A stretch of DNA of 64,000 bases from Flavobacteriales bacterium UBA4110 (GCA_002383165.1 DFXK01000012.1:22108-86107); one strand, 5' to 3'; positions 16,814 through 25,740 are shown, counted from the first letter of the stretch. Notes: generated by a model not told the origin, from the letters alone. Program-made: numbers and translations.

Positions 16814-18550
16814 TTATAAAACTTCTTTGATATGCTTATAATTACTTGTAATAGTATCCGCAACTTCTTTGAAGTTACCATCCAGCATCATTTTTGTCAT
16901 CGCAACGCCCATACCTTTCATCTGTTCCCAGCCAACTTTTGGTGGCATTGCCAGAGCGTTTGGATCGGTAAAAATATTGACCAAAACTGGACCATCAATT
17001 GCTAATGCATCTTGAATTGCTATTTCTACTTTTTCCGGATCTGTAACATTGATGCCATTGATGCCGAAAGCTTGAGCTAATAACCCAAAATCTGGATTAA
17101 CCATATCAGTTTCGTTATCAGGAATACCGTTAACTTCCATCTCTAATTTTACCATTCCCAAAGATCTGTTGTTGAATACAATAATCTTGATGGGAAGATT
17201 ATATTGTTTGATGGTCGCGATATCTCCCAACAACATAGAAAGTCCGCCATCACCACAAAGTGCAATTACTTGCTTATCCGGATTGGACAGCTGAGCACCA
17301 ATAGCCATTGGCATGGCATTGGCCATAGTTCCGTGATTGAAAGATCCTAAGAGTTTTCTCTCTCCAGTAGCTTCTAGATATCTAGCACCCCAGACACAGC
17401 ACATTCCTGTATCTACTGTGAAAATGGTATCTTTATTAGCCTTTAGGTTGATTGTTTCTGCTACGAATTCGGGCGAGATATGGTTTTCTTTGCCTTTATC
17501 CTCAACATAAGATCTAAGATTATTTTTTACTTTTTGATAGAATTCTAGTTGCTTGTCAAGAAAATCTTGGTTATCATTGATTTTAATTAAAGGTAGAAGA
17601 TTAATTAAAGAATCCTTTATTTTTCCAGCAAATCCTCTTGTCAATTGGGCTCGCCTTCCCAAGCGTTCTGGCTTATCATCAATTTGAATAATCACTTTAT
17701 CAATAGGCATAAATTTCACATAAGGAAAATCGGTACCTAAAAGTAAAACAATATCAGCTTCGTGCATCGCTTTGAAGGCGGAAGGTAAACCCAAAAGTCC
17801 AGTCATTCCCACTTCATAAGGATTATTATATTGGATACCCATTTTTCCTCGGAAAGAATAACCTATTGGTGCTTTCAGTTTTTCTGCTAAAGCAACAACT
17901 TCTGTGTGGGCTTCGGAAGCTCCTATTCCACAATAGATCGCTACTTTTTTTCCTGAATTAAGCTGATTTGCGATCCAGTTTATTTCTTCTTCTGAAGGAA
18001 TGATTCTAGGATTTGTTTTGAATACGAGATCAGAACTAATGTTTTTTTCAGATTTAGCCTCAAAAAGATCGCCCGGGACACCTAAAACCGAAACGCCTTT
18101 TTGTGATATCGCATGTTGTAAAGCAGCTTGTAACATTCTTGGAGCTTGTTCTGGTGTATTGGCTACATGATTGTAAACAGAGCAGTCATCAAACAATTTG
18201 ATGGTATTAGTTTCCTGAAAATAAGATGTACCAAACTCAGAACTCTCACAAGTAGATGCTATGGCAAGAACTGGAACATTCCCTCTATTAGCTTCGTAAA
18301 GACCATTAATGAGATGAACGTGACCAGGACCAGAACTTCCTGCGCAGACAGCCAAACCTTCTAGCTCAGCTTCGGCAGCCGCCGCAAAAGCACCGACTTC
18401 CTCATGTCTTACGTGGATCCATTGGATAGAACCTTCACGTTTTATAGCATCATTTAAAAAATTAAGGCTGTCTCCAGTGACAGCATATATACGTTTAATT
18501 CCTGCTTTTACAAGAATCTCTACAAATTGTTCGGCAATATTTTTTGACAT
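16814..18550 (-). CDS. poxB: Thiamine pyrophosphate enzyme, pyruvate:quinone oxidoreductase (PoxB) type
   Basis: The 578-residue protein has all three TPP-enzyme domains. The N-terminal Pyr domain contains VTGDSLNFLND and RHEEVGAFAAAAEAE (Glu50 is the likely cofactor-activating Glu), plus AGSSGPGHVHLINGLYEANR. The C-terminal PP domain carries GDGGLSMLLGDIATI and then NNRSLGM. The match to E. coli PoxB is close over the N-terminal motifs, and the length is nearly the same. PoxB oxidises pyruvate to acetate and CO2, passing electrons to the membrane quinone pool. A relative acting on another 2-oxo acid cannot be excluded. It is a single-gene unit with its own terminator. Confidence 0.85.
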   Translation of the reverse strand: MSKNIAEQFVEILVKAGIKRIYAVTGDSLNFLNDAIKREGSIQWIHVRHEEVGAFAAAAEAELEGLAVCAGSSGPGHVHLINGLYEANRGNVPVLAIASTCESSEFGTSYFQETNTIKLFDDCSVYNHVANTPEQAPRMLQAALQHAISQKGVSVLGVPGDLFEAKSEKNISSDLVFKTNPRIIPSEEEINWIANQLNSGKKVAIYCGIGASEAHTEVVALAEKLKAPIGYSFRGKMGIQYNNPYEVGMTGLLGLPSAFKAMHEADIVLLLGTDFPYVKFMPIDKVIIQIDDKPERLGRRAQLTRGFAGKIKDSLINLLPLIKINDNQDFLDKQLEFYQKVKNNLRSYVEDKGKENHISPEFVAETINLKANKDTIFTVDTGMCCVWGARYLEATGERKLLGSFNHGTMANAMPMAIGAQLSNPDKQVIALCGDGGLSMLLGDIATIKQYNLPIKIIVFNNRSLGMVKLEMEVNGIPDNETDMVNPDFGLLAQAFGINGINVTDPEKVEIAIQDALAIDGPVLVNIFTDPNALAMPPKVGWEQMKGMGVAMTKMMLDGNFKEVADTITSNYKHIKEVL

Positions 18551-18634
18551 AGTTTTATGAATTTTGTAATATCATAATTTACAAAAAATATTCCAAGCAA
18601 ATCATTATTAAATAATAAGTAAATGTTAAAGAAA

Positions 18635-19633
18635 TCAGTGAAAATGTTTTGGAAATGCTTCTTGCGGAGTTTGTTTCAGAATATTGAGCATAAACCAAGA
18701 TTTAAGAAAACCGTAACCGTATGAAAACATTTGGATGTAAGTAGAAATTATCGCCATCGCCGCAATGCTGATATTTTTTGTAACAATCAAAGCGTGCAAG
18801 AAAACTAGAAATGTATAAAGTCCATACAAAGCGAGAATCAACCCATTTCCCCATACGAAATAATGAATTACTCCAACCAAATAACCCAACAGAAAAATGC
18901 TAGGAAACCAAAATGTAGGTTTCACATATTTTGGATGTCTTTGATTTAGAATTGGTCTTGCACAACCGAATTGATACACTTGTTTTGAGAATTTGCCAAA
19001 GTCTGTTCTACGTTTGTGATAAACGCCAATATTATCATAGAATAGAGTCGTGTAGCCATTTTCCCAAAACGTCATTGATAAATCTGGGTCTTCGCCAATT
19101 CTCATTTCAGAAAAACCACCAATGTCTAAGAATTTCTCTTTATTCACGCCCATATTAAAACTTCTTGGCTGAAATTTCGTCACTGCTTTTTTGCTTCCTC
19201 GGATTCCGCCAGTTGTGAAAACCGAAGTCATAGAATAGGAAATGGCTTTCTGCATTAGATTAAATCCTCTATGCGCTTTGTCTGCGCCACCGAAGGCATC
19301 GCAAGGATTTTCGATAAGGTTTTTCTTGATGTTTTCGATGTAATCTGTTTCTACAATCACGTCAGAATCTACAAAAACCAGCCAATCATTCTTTGCTCGT
19401 TTTGCACCGTAATTTCTACTCAATCCAGGACCAGAATTATCTTTCCTGAAGAACTGGATATCCAATTGTTCTTGAAATAATTCAACCGTCGGGAGAAGTG
19501 CTATTTTGGAACCATCATCCACAATGATTACTTCGAAGTTTTTATCTGTCTGATGAGAAAGAGAATTCAGAAGTTCGAATAATTCGTCTTTTCTGTTGAA
19601 GATGGCAATGATGATGGAGATTGTTGGACTCAA
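18635..19633 (-). CDS. Family 2 glycosyltransferase with C-terminal membrane segments
   Basis: The 332-residue protein starts with the GT-A fold motif ISIIIAIFNRKDELFELLN, then VIIVDDGS and FVDSDVIVE (DxD-like metal site), and GEDPDLSMTFWENGY as the acceptor-side motif. About three hydrophobic segments follow from residue 230. The start codon is TTG, directly before the conserved first strand; no ATG fits. It should transfer a sugar from a nucleotide-sugar to a membrane-bound acceptor at the inner membrane. Substrates are unknown, and there is no surrounding polysaccharide cluster. Confidence 0.85.
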   Translation of the reverse strand: MSPTISIIIAIFNRKDELFELLNSLSHQTDKNFEVIIVDDGSKIALLPTVELFQEQLDIQFFRKDNSGPGLSRNYGAKRAKNDWLVFVDSDVIVETDYIENIKKNLIENPCDAFGGADKAHRGFNLMQKAISYSMTSVFTTGGIRGSKKAVTKFQPRSFNMGVNKEKFLDIGGFSEMRIGEDPDLSMTFWENGYTTLFYDNIGVYHKRRTDFGKFSKQVYQFGCARPILNQRHPKYVKPTFWFPSIFLLGYLVGVIHYFVWGNGLILALYGLYTFLVFLHALIVTKNISIAAMAIISTYIQMFSYGYGFLKSWFMLNILKQTPQEAFPKHFH

Positions 19634-19675
19634 TTTTATTTAATTAAATAATTTATTTGATTCAAAAATATAAAA

Positions 19676-20032
19676 TTATATTTTCAATAAAAGAATAAGA
19701 ACTGATAGAAGAATCGAACTTGAAATTATACAAAATATAAAACTCGAAATAACTAAAGAATGAATTATTTTAAAGTGATTTAATATTAATAATGAAACAA
19801 ATGAAACTAAGATTGAACCAGCAAAACTCAAAAAAAATGTTATAAATAAATGTTCAATCCCAAAAATTTCTGTTTTATAAAAATAAATTAACAAAGCAGA
19901 AATTAATAATAATCCTAAGGAAATTAAAATCAATTTTTTATTGATTGGGTCAATGTCTACTTTATTTTCTCCTCCGTTGCCAAACAAGCCAAGAACCGAC
20001 AAAGCATCAAATAAAAAATTAATAAAATCCAT
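19676..20032 (-). CDS. Small membrane protein of unknown function
   Basis: The 118-residue protein has about three hydrophobic segments (LILISLGLLLISALLIYFY, LFITFFLSFAGSILVSFV, and a C-terminal VLILLLKI-rich helix). Its soluble N-terminus is DALSVLGLFGNGGENKVDID. It starts two bases after the stop of the RNA methyltransferase gene at 20035, so the two are probably cotranscribed. I do not recognise a family. Confidence 0.6.
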   Translation of the reverse strand: MDFINFLFDALSVLGLFGNGGENKVDIDPINKKLILISLGLLLISALLIYFYKTEIFGIEHLFITFFLSFAGSILVSFVSLLILNHFKIIHSLVISSFIFCIISSSILLSVLILLLKI

Positions 20033-20034
20033 AT

Positions 20035-21204
20035 TTATTCTAATTCCTTATTTATATATTTCCCTTTCTTAGAACCATCATACATTTCATACTGCAAAAA
20101 TCTCGTCTCCAATTTCCCATTGAATAATTTGATTTTTCTGGAAGGTCTTAAGCCAATTTTCTTCGGAGCGTCCAAGTCTGCAGAAATCAACCAAGCCAAA
20201 GTGTTCGGATAATGTTGTTTGAAAGTATCACCAATTTTTTTGTAGAAATCATCATCATTGATAGAAATTCTCTCATCATAAGGTGGATTGAAAACCATCA
20301 ACAATGGGAACATATCTTTCTCAGAATCAAAGAAATTTTTATTTCTAAGCGTGATGACATCTTCCATTTCTGCAGATTCAATATTCGCTCTTGCTGCATC
20401 CAAGGCGCTATAATCGATGTCGTAACCAACAATTTTCCCGGTGAATTCCTTCACACGATTCATTCGTACTTCTTTTATGGTTTTGAATAATTCAGAATCA
20501 TAGTTTTTCCAATTCTGGAAAGCAAAATTTCTTCTGAAAGTCTGAGCTGGCAAATCCATTGCAATCATCGCCGCTTCTATTAATAACGTTCCTGAACCAC
20601 ACATTGGGTCTAGGAAATTGCCTTTTCCATCCCAACCTGCCAATTGCAACATTCCACTAGCTAAAACTTCATTGATTGGCGCAACCGTTTGTTCCTTTCT
20701 GTAACCACGTTTGAAAAGTGGATCTCCAGAACTATCAAGAGAAATCGAAACCAATTCTCTGTCAATATGAAGATGGAATTTGATATCCGGATTGTCTTTA
20801 CTAATATTTGGTCTTACCTTATGTTTTTCCTGAAAATAATCTACAATCGCATCTTTCATTTTCAAAGTCATAAACTGCGAGTGACTGAATCTCTCAGAGT
20901 TTACAGTGGCATCAATAGCAAAAGTCTGGTTTGGTTCCAAAAACTGATCCCACTCAAACTTGTATAATTTATCATAATATTTGGTCTCGTTAAAAGCTTT
21001 AAATTCCATTATCGGAACTAAAATTTTAATCGCTGTTCTGCAAGAATAATTGAGTTTGTAAAGAAAACCAAGGTCGCCTTCACAAGTTACCGCGCGGTTT
21101 TTAACTTCCACATTTTTACCACCCAATTTCTTAACTTCCTCAGCCAAAACCTGTTCTAATCCAAAGAAAGTTTTGATTTGTATTTGCAGATTATCTGTAT
21201 TCAT
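20035..21204 (-). CDS. THUMP-domain class I RNA methyltransferase (RlmL/TrmN6-like)
   Basis: The 389-residue protein combines an N-terminal THUMP RNA-binding region (IQIKTFFGLEQVLAEEVKKL to about residue 150) with a methyltransferase domain. That domain has DPMCGSGTLLIEAAMIA and VFNPPYDERI, the NPPY motif used for amino-group methylation of guanine or adenine. The most likely job is N2-methylation of a guanosine in 23S rRNA, as done by the N-terminal half of E. coli RlmL. I place the start at the ATG at 21204; the longer frame to 21246 uses a TTG in repeat sequence. A TATCTTTG box (21216-21209) ends four bases before the ATG. Confidence 0.88.
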   Translation of the reverse strand: MNTDNLQIQIKTFFGLEQVLAEEVKKLGGKNVEVKNRAVTCEGDLGFLYKLNYSCRTAIKILVPIMEFKAFNETKYYDKLYKFEWDQFLEPNQTFAIDATVNSERFSHSQFMTLKMKDAIVDYFQEKHKVRPNISKDNPDIKFHLHIDRELVSISLDSSGDPLFKRGYRKEQTVAPINEVLASGMLQLAGWDGKGNFLDPMCGSGTLLIEAAMIAMDLPAQTFRRNFAFQNWKNYDSELFKTIKEVRMNRVKEFTGKIVGYDIDYSALDAARANIESAEMEDVITLRNKNFFDSEKDMFPLLMVFNPPYDERISINDDDFYKKIGDTFKQHYPNTLAWLISADLDAPKKIGLRPSRKIKLFNGKLETRFLQYEMYDGSKKGKYINKELE

Positions 21205-21300
21205 AGCGCAAAGATAATAGATTATTAGATGATAGATAAAAGACAAATGAAAATCCTTTAAAATCTATTGTCTATAATCTATTCGTCTCGCATCTTTTTT
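21205..21300 (+). repeat. Low-complexity inverted text between divergent methyltransferase genes
   Basis: 21213-21245 reads as variations on GATAATAGATTATTAGATGA, and 21262-21293 as the opposite-sense CTATTGTCTATAATCTATTC. It matches the style of the word-shuffled inverted repeats elsewhere in the window but holds no gene. It also contains the promoters of both flanking genes: TATCTTTG on the minus strand, and TAATTTTG at 21303-21310 on the plus strand. Confidence 0.4.
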
Positions 21301-21314
21301 CATAATTTTGTAGG

Positions 21315-22040
21315 ATGCAATGGTTCGAAGAATGGTTTGATACACCATATTATCATATTCTTTACAAAAATCACGATTACAAAGAAGCAGAAGATTTTCT
21401 GAATCTTTTAACCGATTACGTGAATCTTGAGAAAAATTCAAAAATAATTGATTTAGCTTGCGGAAAAGGCAGACATTCAGTTTACCTCAACAAATTAGGC
21501 TATAATGTTTTAGGATTGGATTTATCTGAGCAAAGTATCCGTTTTGATAAACAATTTGAGACAGAAACTTTGAAGTTTCAAGTTCACGATATGCGAAATA
21601 GAATAGCAAGTGAGCCAGTAGATGCGGTTTTCAATCTGTTTACAAGTTTTGGATATTTTGAAACTGAGAAAGAGGATAGAAGTGTTTTCCAGTCTGTTTC
21701 CGATGTTTTGAAGGATGAAGGTTATTTCGTTTTAGATTTTCTGAATTCTGATTATGTGAAAAATAGCATAGTTCCAAAAACTTCCATCGAAAGAGAAAAT
21801 ATTACCTTTAATATTCAAAAACATATTGAGAATGATTTTATTATCAAAGAAATAGATTTTGAAGACCAAGGCAAAAAGTTTCATTTTTTCGAACGTGTAA
21901 AACTGACTTCTCCAGAGAAAATTCTGAAATTTGCAGAAGACTTTGGTTTTGAATTAATCCAGCGTTGGGGCGATTATCAACTGAACGACTTTGATGAAAA
22001 GACTTCTCAGAGATGTATTAATCTGTTTAGAAAGAAATAA
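21315..22040 (+). CDS. Class I SAM-dependent methyltransferase, small-molecule type
   Basis: The 241-residue protein has a typical methyltransferase-11/25-like domain. SAM-binding motif I is KIIDLACGKGRHSVYLN, near residues 40-56, followed by the acidic loop GYNVLGLDLSEQS. FNLFTSFGYFE and GYFVLDFLNSDYV follow as motifs IV-VI. It lacks an RNA-binding domain. The substrate is not predictable. It is transcribed divergently from the THUMP methyltransferase and is followed 25 bases later by a ZIP transporter. Confidence 0.82.
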   Translation: MQWFEEWFDTPYYHILYKNHDYKEAEDFLNLLTDYVNLEKNSKIIDLACGKGRHSVYLNKLGYNVLGLDLSEQSIRFDKQFETETLKFQVHDMRNRIASEPVDAVFNLFTSFGYFETEKEDRSVFQSVSDVLKDEGYFVLDFLNSDYVKNSIVPKTSIERENITFNIQKHIENDFIIKEIDFEDQGKKFHFFERVKLTSPEKILKFAEDFGFELIQRWGDYQLNDFDEKTSQRCINLFRKK

Positions 22041-22065
22041 TTAAAACAAAAGAACTAGGTTTTAA

Positions 22066-22758
22066 ATGATAATTATTCTATTAATTTTTAGTGTTCTGAT
22101 TGGCGTTTTTCTCGGAAAATATTTCGGGAGCAAACAACAATTCGCCAAAAATCTTCTCATTCTAAGCGCCGGTTTCCTGATAACGATTTGCTTGAATGAA
22201 GTTTTTCCAGAAGTTTATCATTCCGAAGACCATAATATTGGGATTTTCGTGATTCTTGGAGTTTTGATTCAGATGTTATTGGAAAGTTTGACCAAAGGTT
22301 TTGAACACGGACATCTTCATCATCATTCGGATGAGCATTCTATCATTCCGGTTGCGTTGATTATTGGACTTTTTGTTCACGCTTTTATAGAGGGAATTCC
22401 TTTGTCCCACGAGAAAGAGACTTTGTCGCCGTATCTTCTGGGTATTTTGTTTCATAACATTCCGATTTCATTTGTTTTGGGAAGTTTCTTGGCACACAGC
22501 AAAAATTTTACGACCAAATTCTGGTTCATTGTTTTGGTATTTTCATTAGCTTCACCTTTAGGAATGCTTCTCGGTAAATACTTTGACGAAAATCTTAAAG
22601 TTTATTTTCTTGCAATTGTCGGTGGCATTTTCCTTCATATTTCGTCCGTCATTATTTTTGAAAGCAATAAGAATCACAAGATGGACTGGCAAAAAATTAT
22701 TCTAGTCATTTGCGGAGTTGTCTTGGCTTTAGGCGGACATTTGTTTCATCATCATTAA
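22066..22758 (+). CDS. ZIP family divalent metal transporter
   Basis: The 230-residue membrane protein has about seven to eight hydrophobic segments and the ZIP hallmarks. These are a histidine-rich cytoplasmic loop (HGHLHHHSDEHS, residues around 84-95), the metal-site helix VHAFIEGIPLS and a second metal helix GILFHNIPISFVLG. ZIP proteins import zinc, iron or manganese into the cytoplasm. It may be cotranscribed with the methyltransferase before it. No Fur- or Zur-type site is evident. Confidence 0.88.
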   Translation: MIIILLIFSVLIGVFLGKYFGSKQQFAKNLLILSAGFLITICLNEVFPEVYHSEDHNIGIFVILGVLIQMLLESLTKGFEHGHLHHHSDEHSIIPVALIIGLFVHAFIEGIPLSHEKETLSPYLLGILFHNIPISFVLGSFLAHSKNFTTKFWFIVLVFSLASPLGMLLGKYFDENLKVYFLAIVGGIFLHISSVIIFESNKNHKMDWQKIILVICGVVLALGGHLFHHH

Positions 22759-22814
22759 TTAAAAAATATTTTCTATTTCGATAGGAAAATCATAATTTTA
22801 CTCAAATCAATTTT

Positions 22815-23189
22815 ATGGGATTTTTAAATCAATTATTTGGTAAAAAAGACGAGCAAGACCAGACAAAAAGTCTTTGGAAGAAAATTGAATCTGAAAAAGA
22901 TTTGGACTCGGCTGTTGAGAAATCTTCTCAGCAAAAAGTCTTGATTTTCAAACATTCTACGCGTTGTTTCATCAGCAAAACGGTTTTGAAAAACTTTGAA
23001 AAGCAAATGCAAAATTCTGATAAAGATTATGCGTATTATTTTTTGGATTTGTTAGCCCACAGAAACTTATCAAATGAAATAGAATCCCGTTTTGACGTTG
23101 TTCATCAAAGTCCACAGCTTATTGTTCTGGAAAATGGAAAAGCTACACGCAACGCATCTCATCAAAGTATCGATTTGGATACAGTTTAA
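22815..23189 (+). CDS. ytxJ: Bacillithiol system redox-active protein YtxJ
   Basis: The 124-residue protein is a monothiol thioredoxin-fold protein with the YtxJ signature VLIFKHSTRCFIS; the active Cys is Cys51. YtxJ is thought to work as a bacilliredoxin, removing bacillithiol from S-bacillithiolated proteins. Its presence suggests that this organism makes bacillithiol. No bsh biosynthesis gene lies in the window. Confidence 0.85.
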   Translation: MGFLNQLFGKKDEQDQTKSLWKKIESEKDLDSAVEKSSQQKVLIFKHSTRCFISKTVLKNFEKQMQNSDKDYAYYFLDLLAHRNLSNEIESRFDVVHQSPQLIVLENGKATRNASHQSIDLDTV

Positions 23190-23231
23190 TTATGGGAGTT
23201 AGAATTTAACTTCAAAAAGTGAAAAACAAAT

Positions 23232-23825
23232 ATGATTCATCAAAACTTTAGCAATCATCTTTCTCAGATTTTAGGCGTCCCGATTAGCAGTATAGAATTT
23301 TGTTCTTCTTTTTATGAAGTGAAAGAAGTTAAAAAAAATGAAATTATCCTAAGAGAAGGCGAGATTTCAGATTCTACATTCTTTGTTGAAAAAGGTTTGC
23401 TGAGAATGTATTCTATCGATAAAGCGGGTAAAGAGCACGTGATACAGTTTGCCCCAGAAGGTTGGATTATTTCCGATACAACCAGTCAATTGCTGAATGA
23501 AAAATCGAGATTTTATATAGAAGCTATCGAAGAAAGTACAATTATAATTGTAAGAGAGGGTTTTTTTGAACATCTTACCAAAGAATATCCTGAAGTTGCT
23601 GAGAAAAATCAAAGATTGATGTTCAATCACATCAAAAATCTTCAAAACAGAGTGAATTCATTGATTAGCACAACTGCGGAAGAACGTTATCTTGATTTCC
23701 TGAATAAGTACCCAAATCTAATGCTTCGTGCACCACAATGGATGGTAGCTTCTTACCTTGGAATCACGCCCGAAAGCTTGAGCAGAGTTAGAAAAGAGTT
23801 GGCTAAAAAGAAATTTGAGATTTAA
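23232..23825 (+). CDS. Crp/Fnr family transcriptional regulator
   Basis: The 197-residue protein has an N-terminal cyclic-nucleotide-binding-like beta barrel (ILREGEISDSTFFVEKGLLR, HVIQFAPEGWIIS) and a C-terminal winged helix. The recognition helix lies in YLGITPESLSRVRKEL. It has no cluster-binding Cys set, so it is not an Fnr-type oxygen sensor. The effector is unknown. Its 3' end abuts the nuclease gene, so the two may share a transcript. Confidence 0.85.
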   Translation: MIHQNFSNHLSQILGVPISSIEFCSSFYEVKEVKKNEIILREGEISDSTFFVEKGLLRMYSIDKAGKEHVIQFAPEGWIISDTTSQLLNEKSRFYIEAIEESTIIIVREGFFEHLTKEYPEVAEKNQRLMFNHIKNLQNRVNSLISTTAEERYLDFLNKYPNLMLRAPQWMVASYLGITPESLSRVRKELAKKKFEI

Positions 23826-23829
23826 TATT

Positions 23830-24330
23830 TTGAATAAATTCTTAGTCTTAATTTTATTTTCGATTTTCAGTTTTGGGCAAAGTCAATTAAAGGAAAACCT
23901 TAGTCATAAAACATTTTCAGCAAAAGTCATTGGTATTTCTGATGGCGATACGATGGAAATTCTTTATAAGGAAAATCCAATTAAAATTCGTCTTGCTCAC
24001 ATAGATTCGCCGGAGAAAAGACGAACTCAGCCTTTTGGTAATAACGCCAAACAAGCTCTATCCAATCTTTGCTTTGGAAGAATTGTCACCGTTCAAGCAG
24101 AGAAATATGACCGATATAAACGGTTGATTGCGGTTGTCATCAATGATAAAAATCAAAATATCAATAAACAAATGCTAAAGCAAGGAATGGCTTGGCATTA
24201 TAAAAAATACTCTACCGATTCCGACTACGCCAAACTGGAAACCGAAGCTCGAAAAAATAGAGTAGGACTTTGGCAGGATAACACTCCGATTGCGCCTTGG
24301 CTTTGGAGAGAAAATAAAAAGAAAAAATGA
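23830..24330 (+). CDS. Secreted thermonuclease-family (SNase-like) protein
   Basis: The protein has a signal peptide (NKFLVLILFSIFSFGQSQ) and a staphylococcal-nuclease-like fold. The active-site segments are GISDGDTMEI, RLAHIDSPEKRR and YDRYKRLIAVV, giving the Asp and Arg residues of the family. It ends GLWQDNTPIAPWLWR, as usual for secreted members. It should hydrolyse DNA or RNA outside the cytoplasm with Ca2+. The start must be non-ATG: TTG at 23830 gives a good signal peptide (166 residues), while the TTG at 23815 would overlap the upstream gene. Confidence 0.85.
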   Translation: MNKFLVLILFSIFSFGQSQLKENLSHKTFSAKVIGISDGDTMEILYKENPIKIRLAHIDSPEKRRTQPFGNNAKQALSNLCFGRIVTVQAEKYDRYKRLIAVVINDKNQNINKQMLKQGMAWHYKKYSTDSDYAKLETEARKNRVGLWQDNTPIAPWLWRENKKKK

Positions 24331-24773
24331 ATCACGAAATTTTAAAAGCAAACCTCTCCGATATCCCTGAATTATGCGAAATGATGAAGGATTTTTATGC
24401 GATTGATTTATATCCTTTTGATGAAAAAGAGGCTGCTACTAATTTTGTAAAATTCCTTGATAATGATAGTTATGGTAATTGTTTTAAAGTAGTATTTGAA
24501 GGCAGAATTGCAGGTTACATTATTTTGGTTAAATATTTCAGTTTTGAATTTGGTGGTGAGATTTTGTTCTTGGATGAATTATTTATAAAACCAGAATTTC
24601 AAGGTAAATCTCTTGGTAAAAAAGCATTGGAATTTGTGAAAGATTATTCTGTTGAAAATAATTTCAAAATTGTCTTATTGGAAATAGAAAATCATAATGA
24701 AAAAGCTAAAAAACTTTACGAAAATTATGGTTTCCAAAATCATAAAAGGAGTTTGATGATTCTTAAAAATTAA
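24327..24773 (+). CDS. GNAT family N-acetyltransferase
   Basis: The 148-residue protein has the acetyl-CoA-binding motif A of GNAT enzymes (LFIKPEFQGKSLGKKALEFV, near residues 88-107) and motif B (NEKAKKLYENYGFQ). It transfers an acetyl group to an amine on an unknown small molecule or protein. Its ATG overlaps the stop of the nuclease gene by four bases (ATGA), indicating translational coupling. Confidence 0.85.
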   Translation: MNHEILKANLSDIPELCEMMKDFYAIDLYPFDEKEAATNFVKFLDNDSYGNCFKVVFEGRIAGYIILVKYFSFEFGGEILFLDELFIKPEFQGKSLGKKALEFVKDYSVENNFKIVLLEIENHNEKAKKLYENYGFQNHKRSLMILKN

Positions 24774-24781
24774 TAACAAAT

Positions 24782-25054
24782 CTAAAATTTTAATTGATCT
24801 GTTTTACAGTACCATTTTGGATCACAGCACGTAAGTTCACAACCTCCAAAATAAAATTTATTTTTGTTTTTTTTCATAAATTTTCCAGTCGTTAAACCAT
24901 AAAAAATAGGTAACACCTTTTTGTCACTTTTACATTTAGGACATACTGAACTTTTGTTTTCTCGATAACTACAGTTGATGGTATCATTAATTTTATTCTG
25001 TGAGAAATAATTTAATGATGCTAATAAAAACGATAAAAACACAAATTTGCTCAT
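24782..25054 (-). CDS. Small secreted cysteine-rich protein of unknown function
   Basis: The 90-residue protein starts with a signal peptide (SKFVFLSFLLASLNYFSQ). It has a zinc-ribbon-like set of cysteines, CPKCKSDKKVLPIFYGL then GGCELTCCDPKWYC. I recognise the pattern from uncharacterised Bacteroidota proteins but know no function. The ATG at 25054 is used; a TTG codon precedes it. It starts only a few bases downstream of the HAD gene stop, so it is probably the second gene of that unit. Confidence 0.65.
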   Translation of the reverse strand: MSKFVFLSFLLASLNYFSQNKINDTINCSYRENKSSVCPKCKSDKKVLPIFYGLTTGKFMKKNKNKFYFGGCELTCCDPKWYCKTDQLKF

Positions 25055-25057
25055 CAA

Positions 25058-25663
25058 TTAAAAAATAAGATTAAAATTTCTTAATTCTGCTCCAAGATCC
25101 GTTTCTGGCTGTATGTGTACGGTTTTAAAACCCAGGTTCTTTGCAGTAGCAATATTCTTCGCATTATCATCTATAAATACAGACTCTTCAGATTTTAAAT
25201 TATAACGATTGAGCAACACTTCGAAAATCTCCTTGTCCGGTTTGATTAATTTTTCGGTTCCAGAAACAACTATTTTACCTTCAAATAATCTAAAAAAATC
25301 ATAATTTTCCAATGCGTAAGGGAAAGTTTCAGCAGACCAGTTAGTGAGTCCATAAAGGTCATATTTGCCTTCCAACTTTCTAAGAATTGCAACATTTTTA
25401 GGAATATCACTTTTCAGCATCACTGTCCAGTTGTCATAGTAAGCACGGATTTCTTTTTCCCACTCCGGGTGTTGCATAACTAATAATTCCGTACCTTCTT
25501 TCAGCGTTCGCCCACGGTCTTGTTCTATATTCCATTCATCTTTGGCTATGTTTTTTAAGAACCATTCCATCTTTTCATCATCATTGAAATAGGTTCTGAA
25601 AAAATATCTGGGATCCCAATCCATCAATACGCCGCCAAAATCGAAAACTATATTTTTTATCAT
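25058..25663 (-). CDS. HAD superfamily phosphatase, YihX-like
   Basis: The protein of about 201 residues has HAD motif I as IVFDFGGVLMDWDP, motif II near LYGLTNWS, motif III Lys in KLIKPDKEIFEVL, and motif IV VFIDDNAKN. The first motif and the cap arrangement resemble the YihX glucose-1-phosphate phosphatase branch. It should dephosphorylate a sugar phosphate or other small molecule. I choose the ATG at 25663 because the conserved strand starts there; an ATG at 25669 is also possible. Confidence 0.82.
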   Translation of the reverse strand: MIKNIVFDFGGVLMDWDPRYFFRTYFNDDEKMEWFLKNIAKDEWNIEQDRGRTLKEGTELLVMQHPEWEKEIRAYYDNWTVMLKSDIPKNVAILRKLEGKYDLYGLTNWSAETFPYALENYDFFRLFEGKIVVSGTEKLIKPDKEIFEVLLNRYNLKSEESVFIDDNAKNIATAKNLGFKTVHIQPETDLGAELRNFNLIF

Positions 25664-25682
25664 TATCATTTTTTTCAAAAAT

Positions 25683-25715
25683 AAAAAAAAGACTTCAGAT
25701 TTCTCTCAAGTCTTA
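25683..25715 (-). terminator. Terminator after the redox cluster (DUF6952 gene)
   Basis: AAGACTT pairs with AAGTCTT, with an inner AGA/TCT, and is followed on the minus strand by a long T tract. Confidence 0.7.
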
Positions 25716-25740
25716 GTTTTATGAAGATTTTTGTGTTTGA

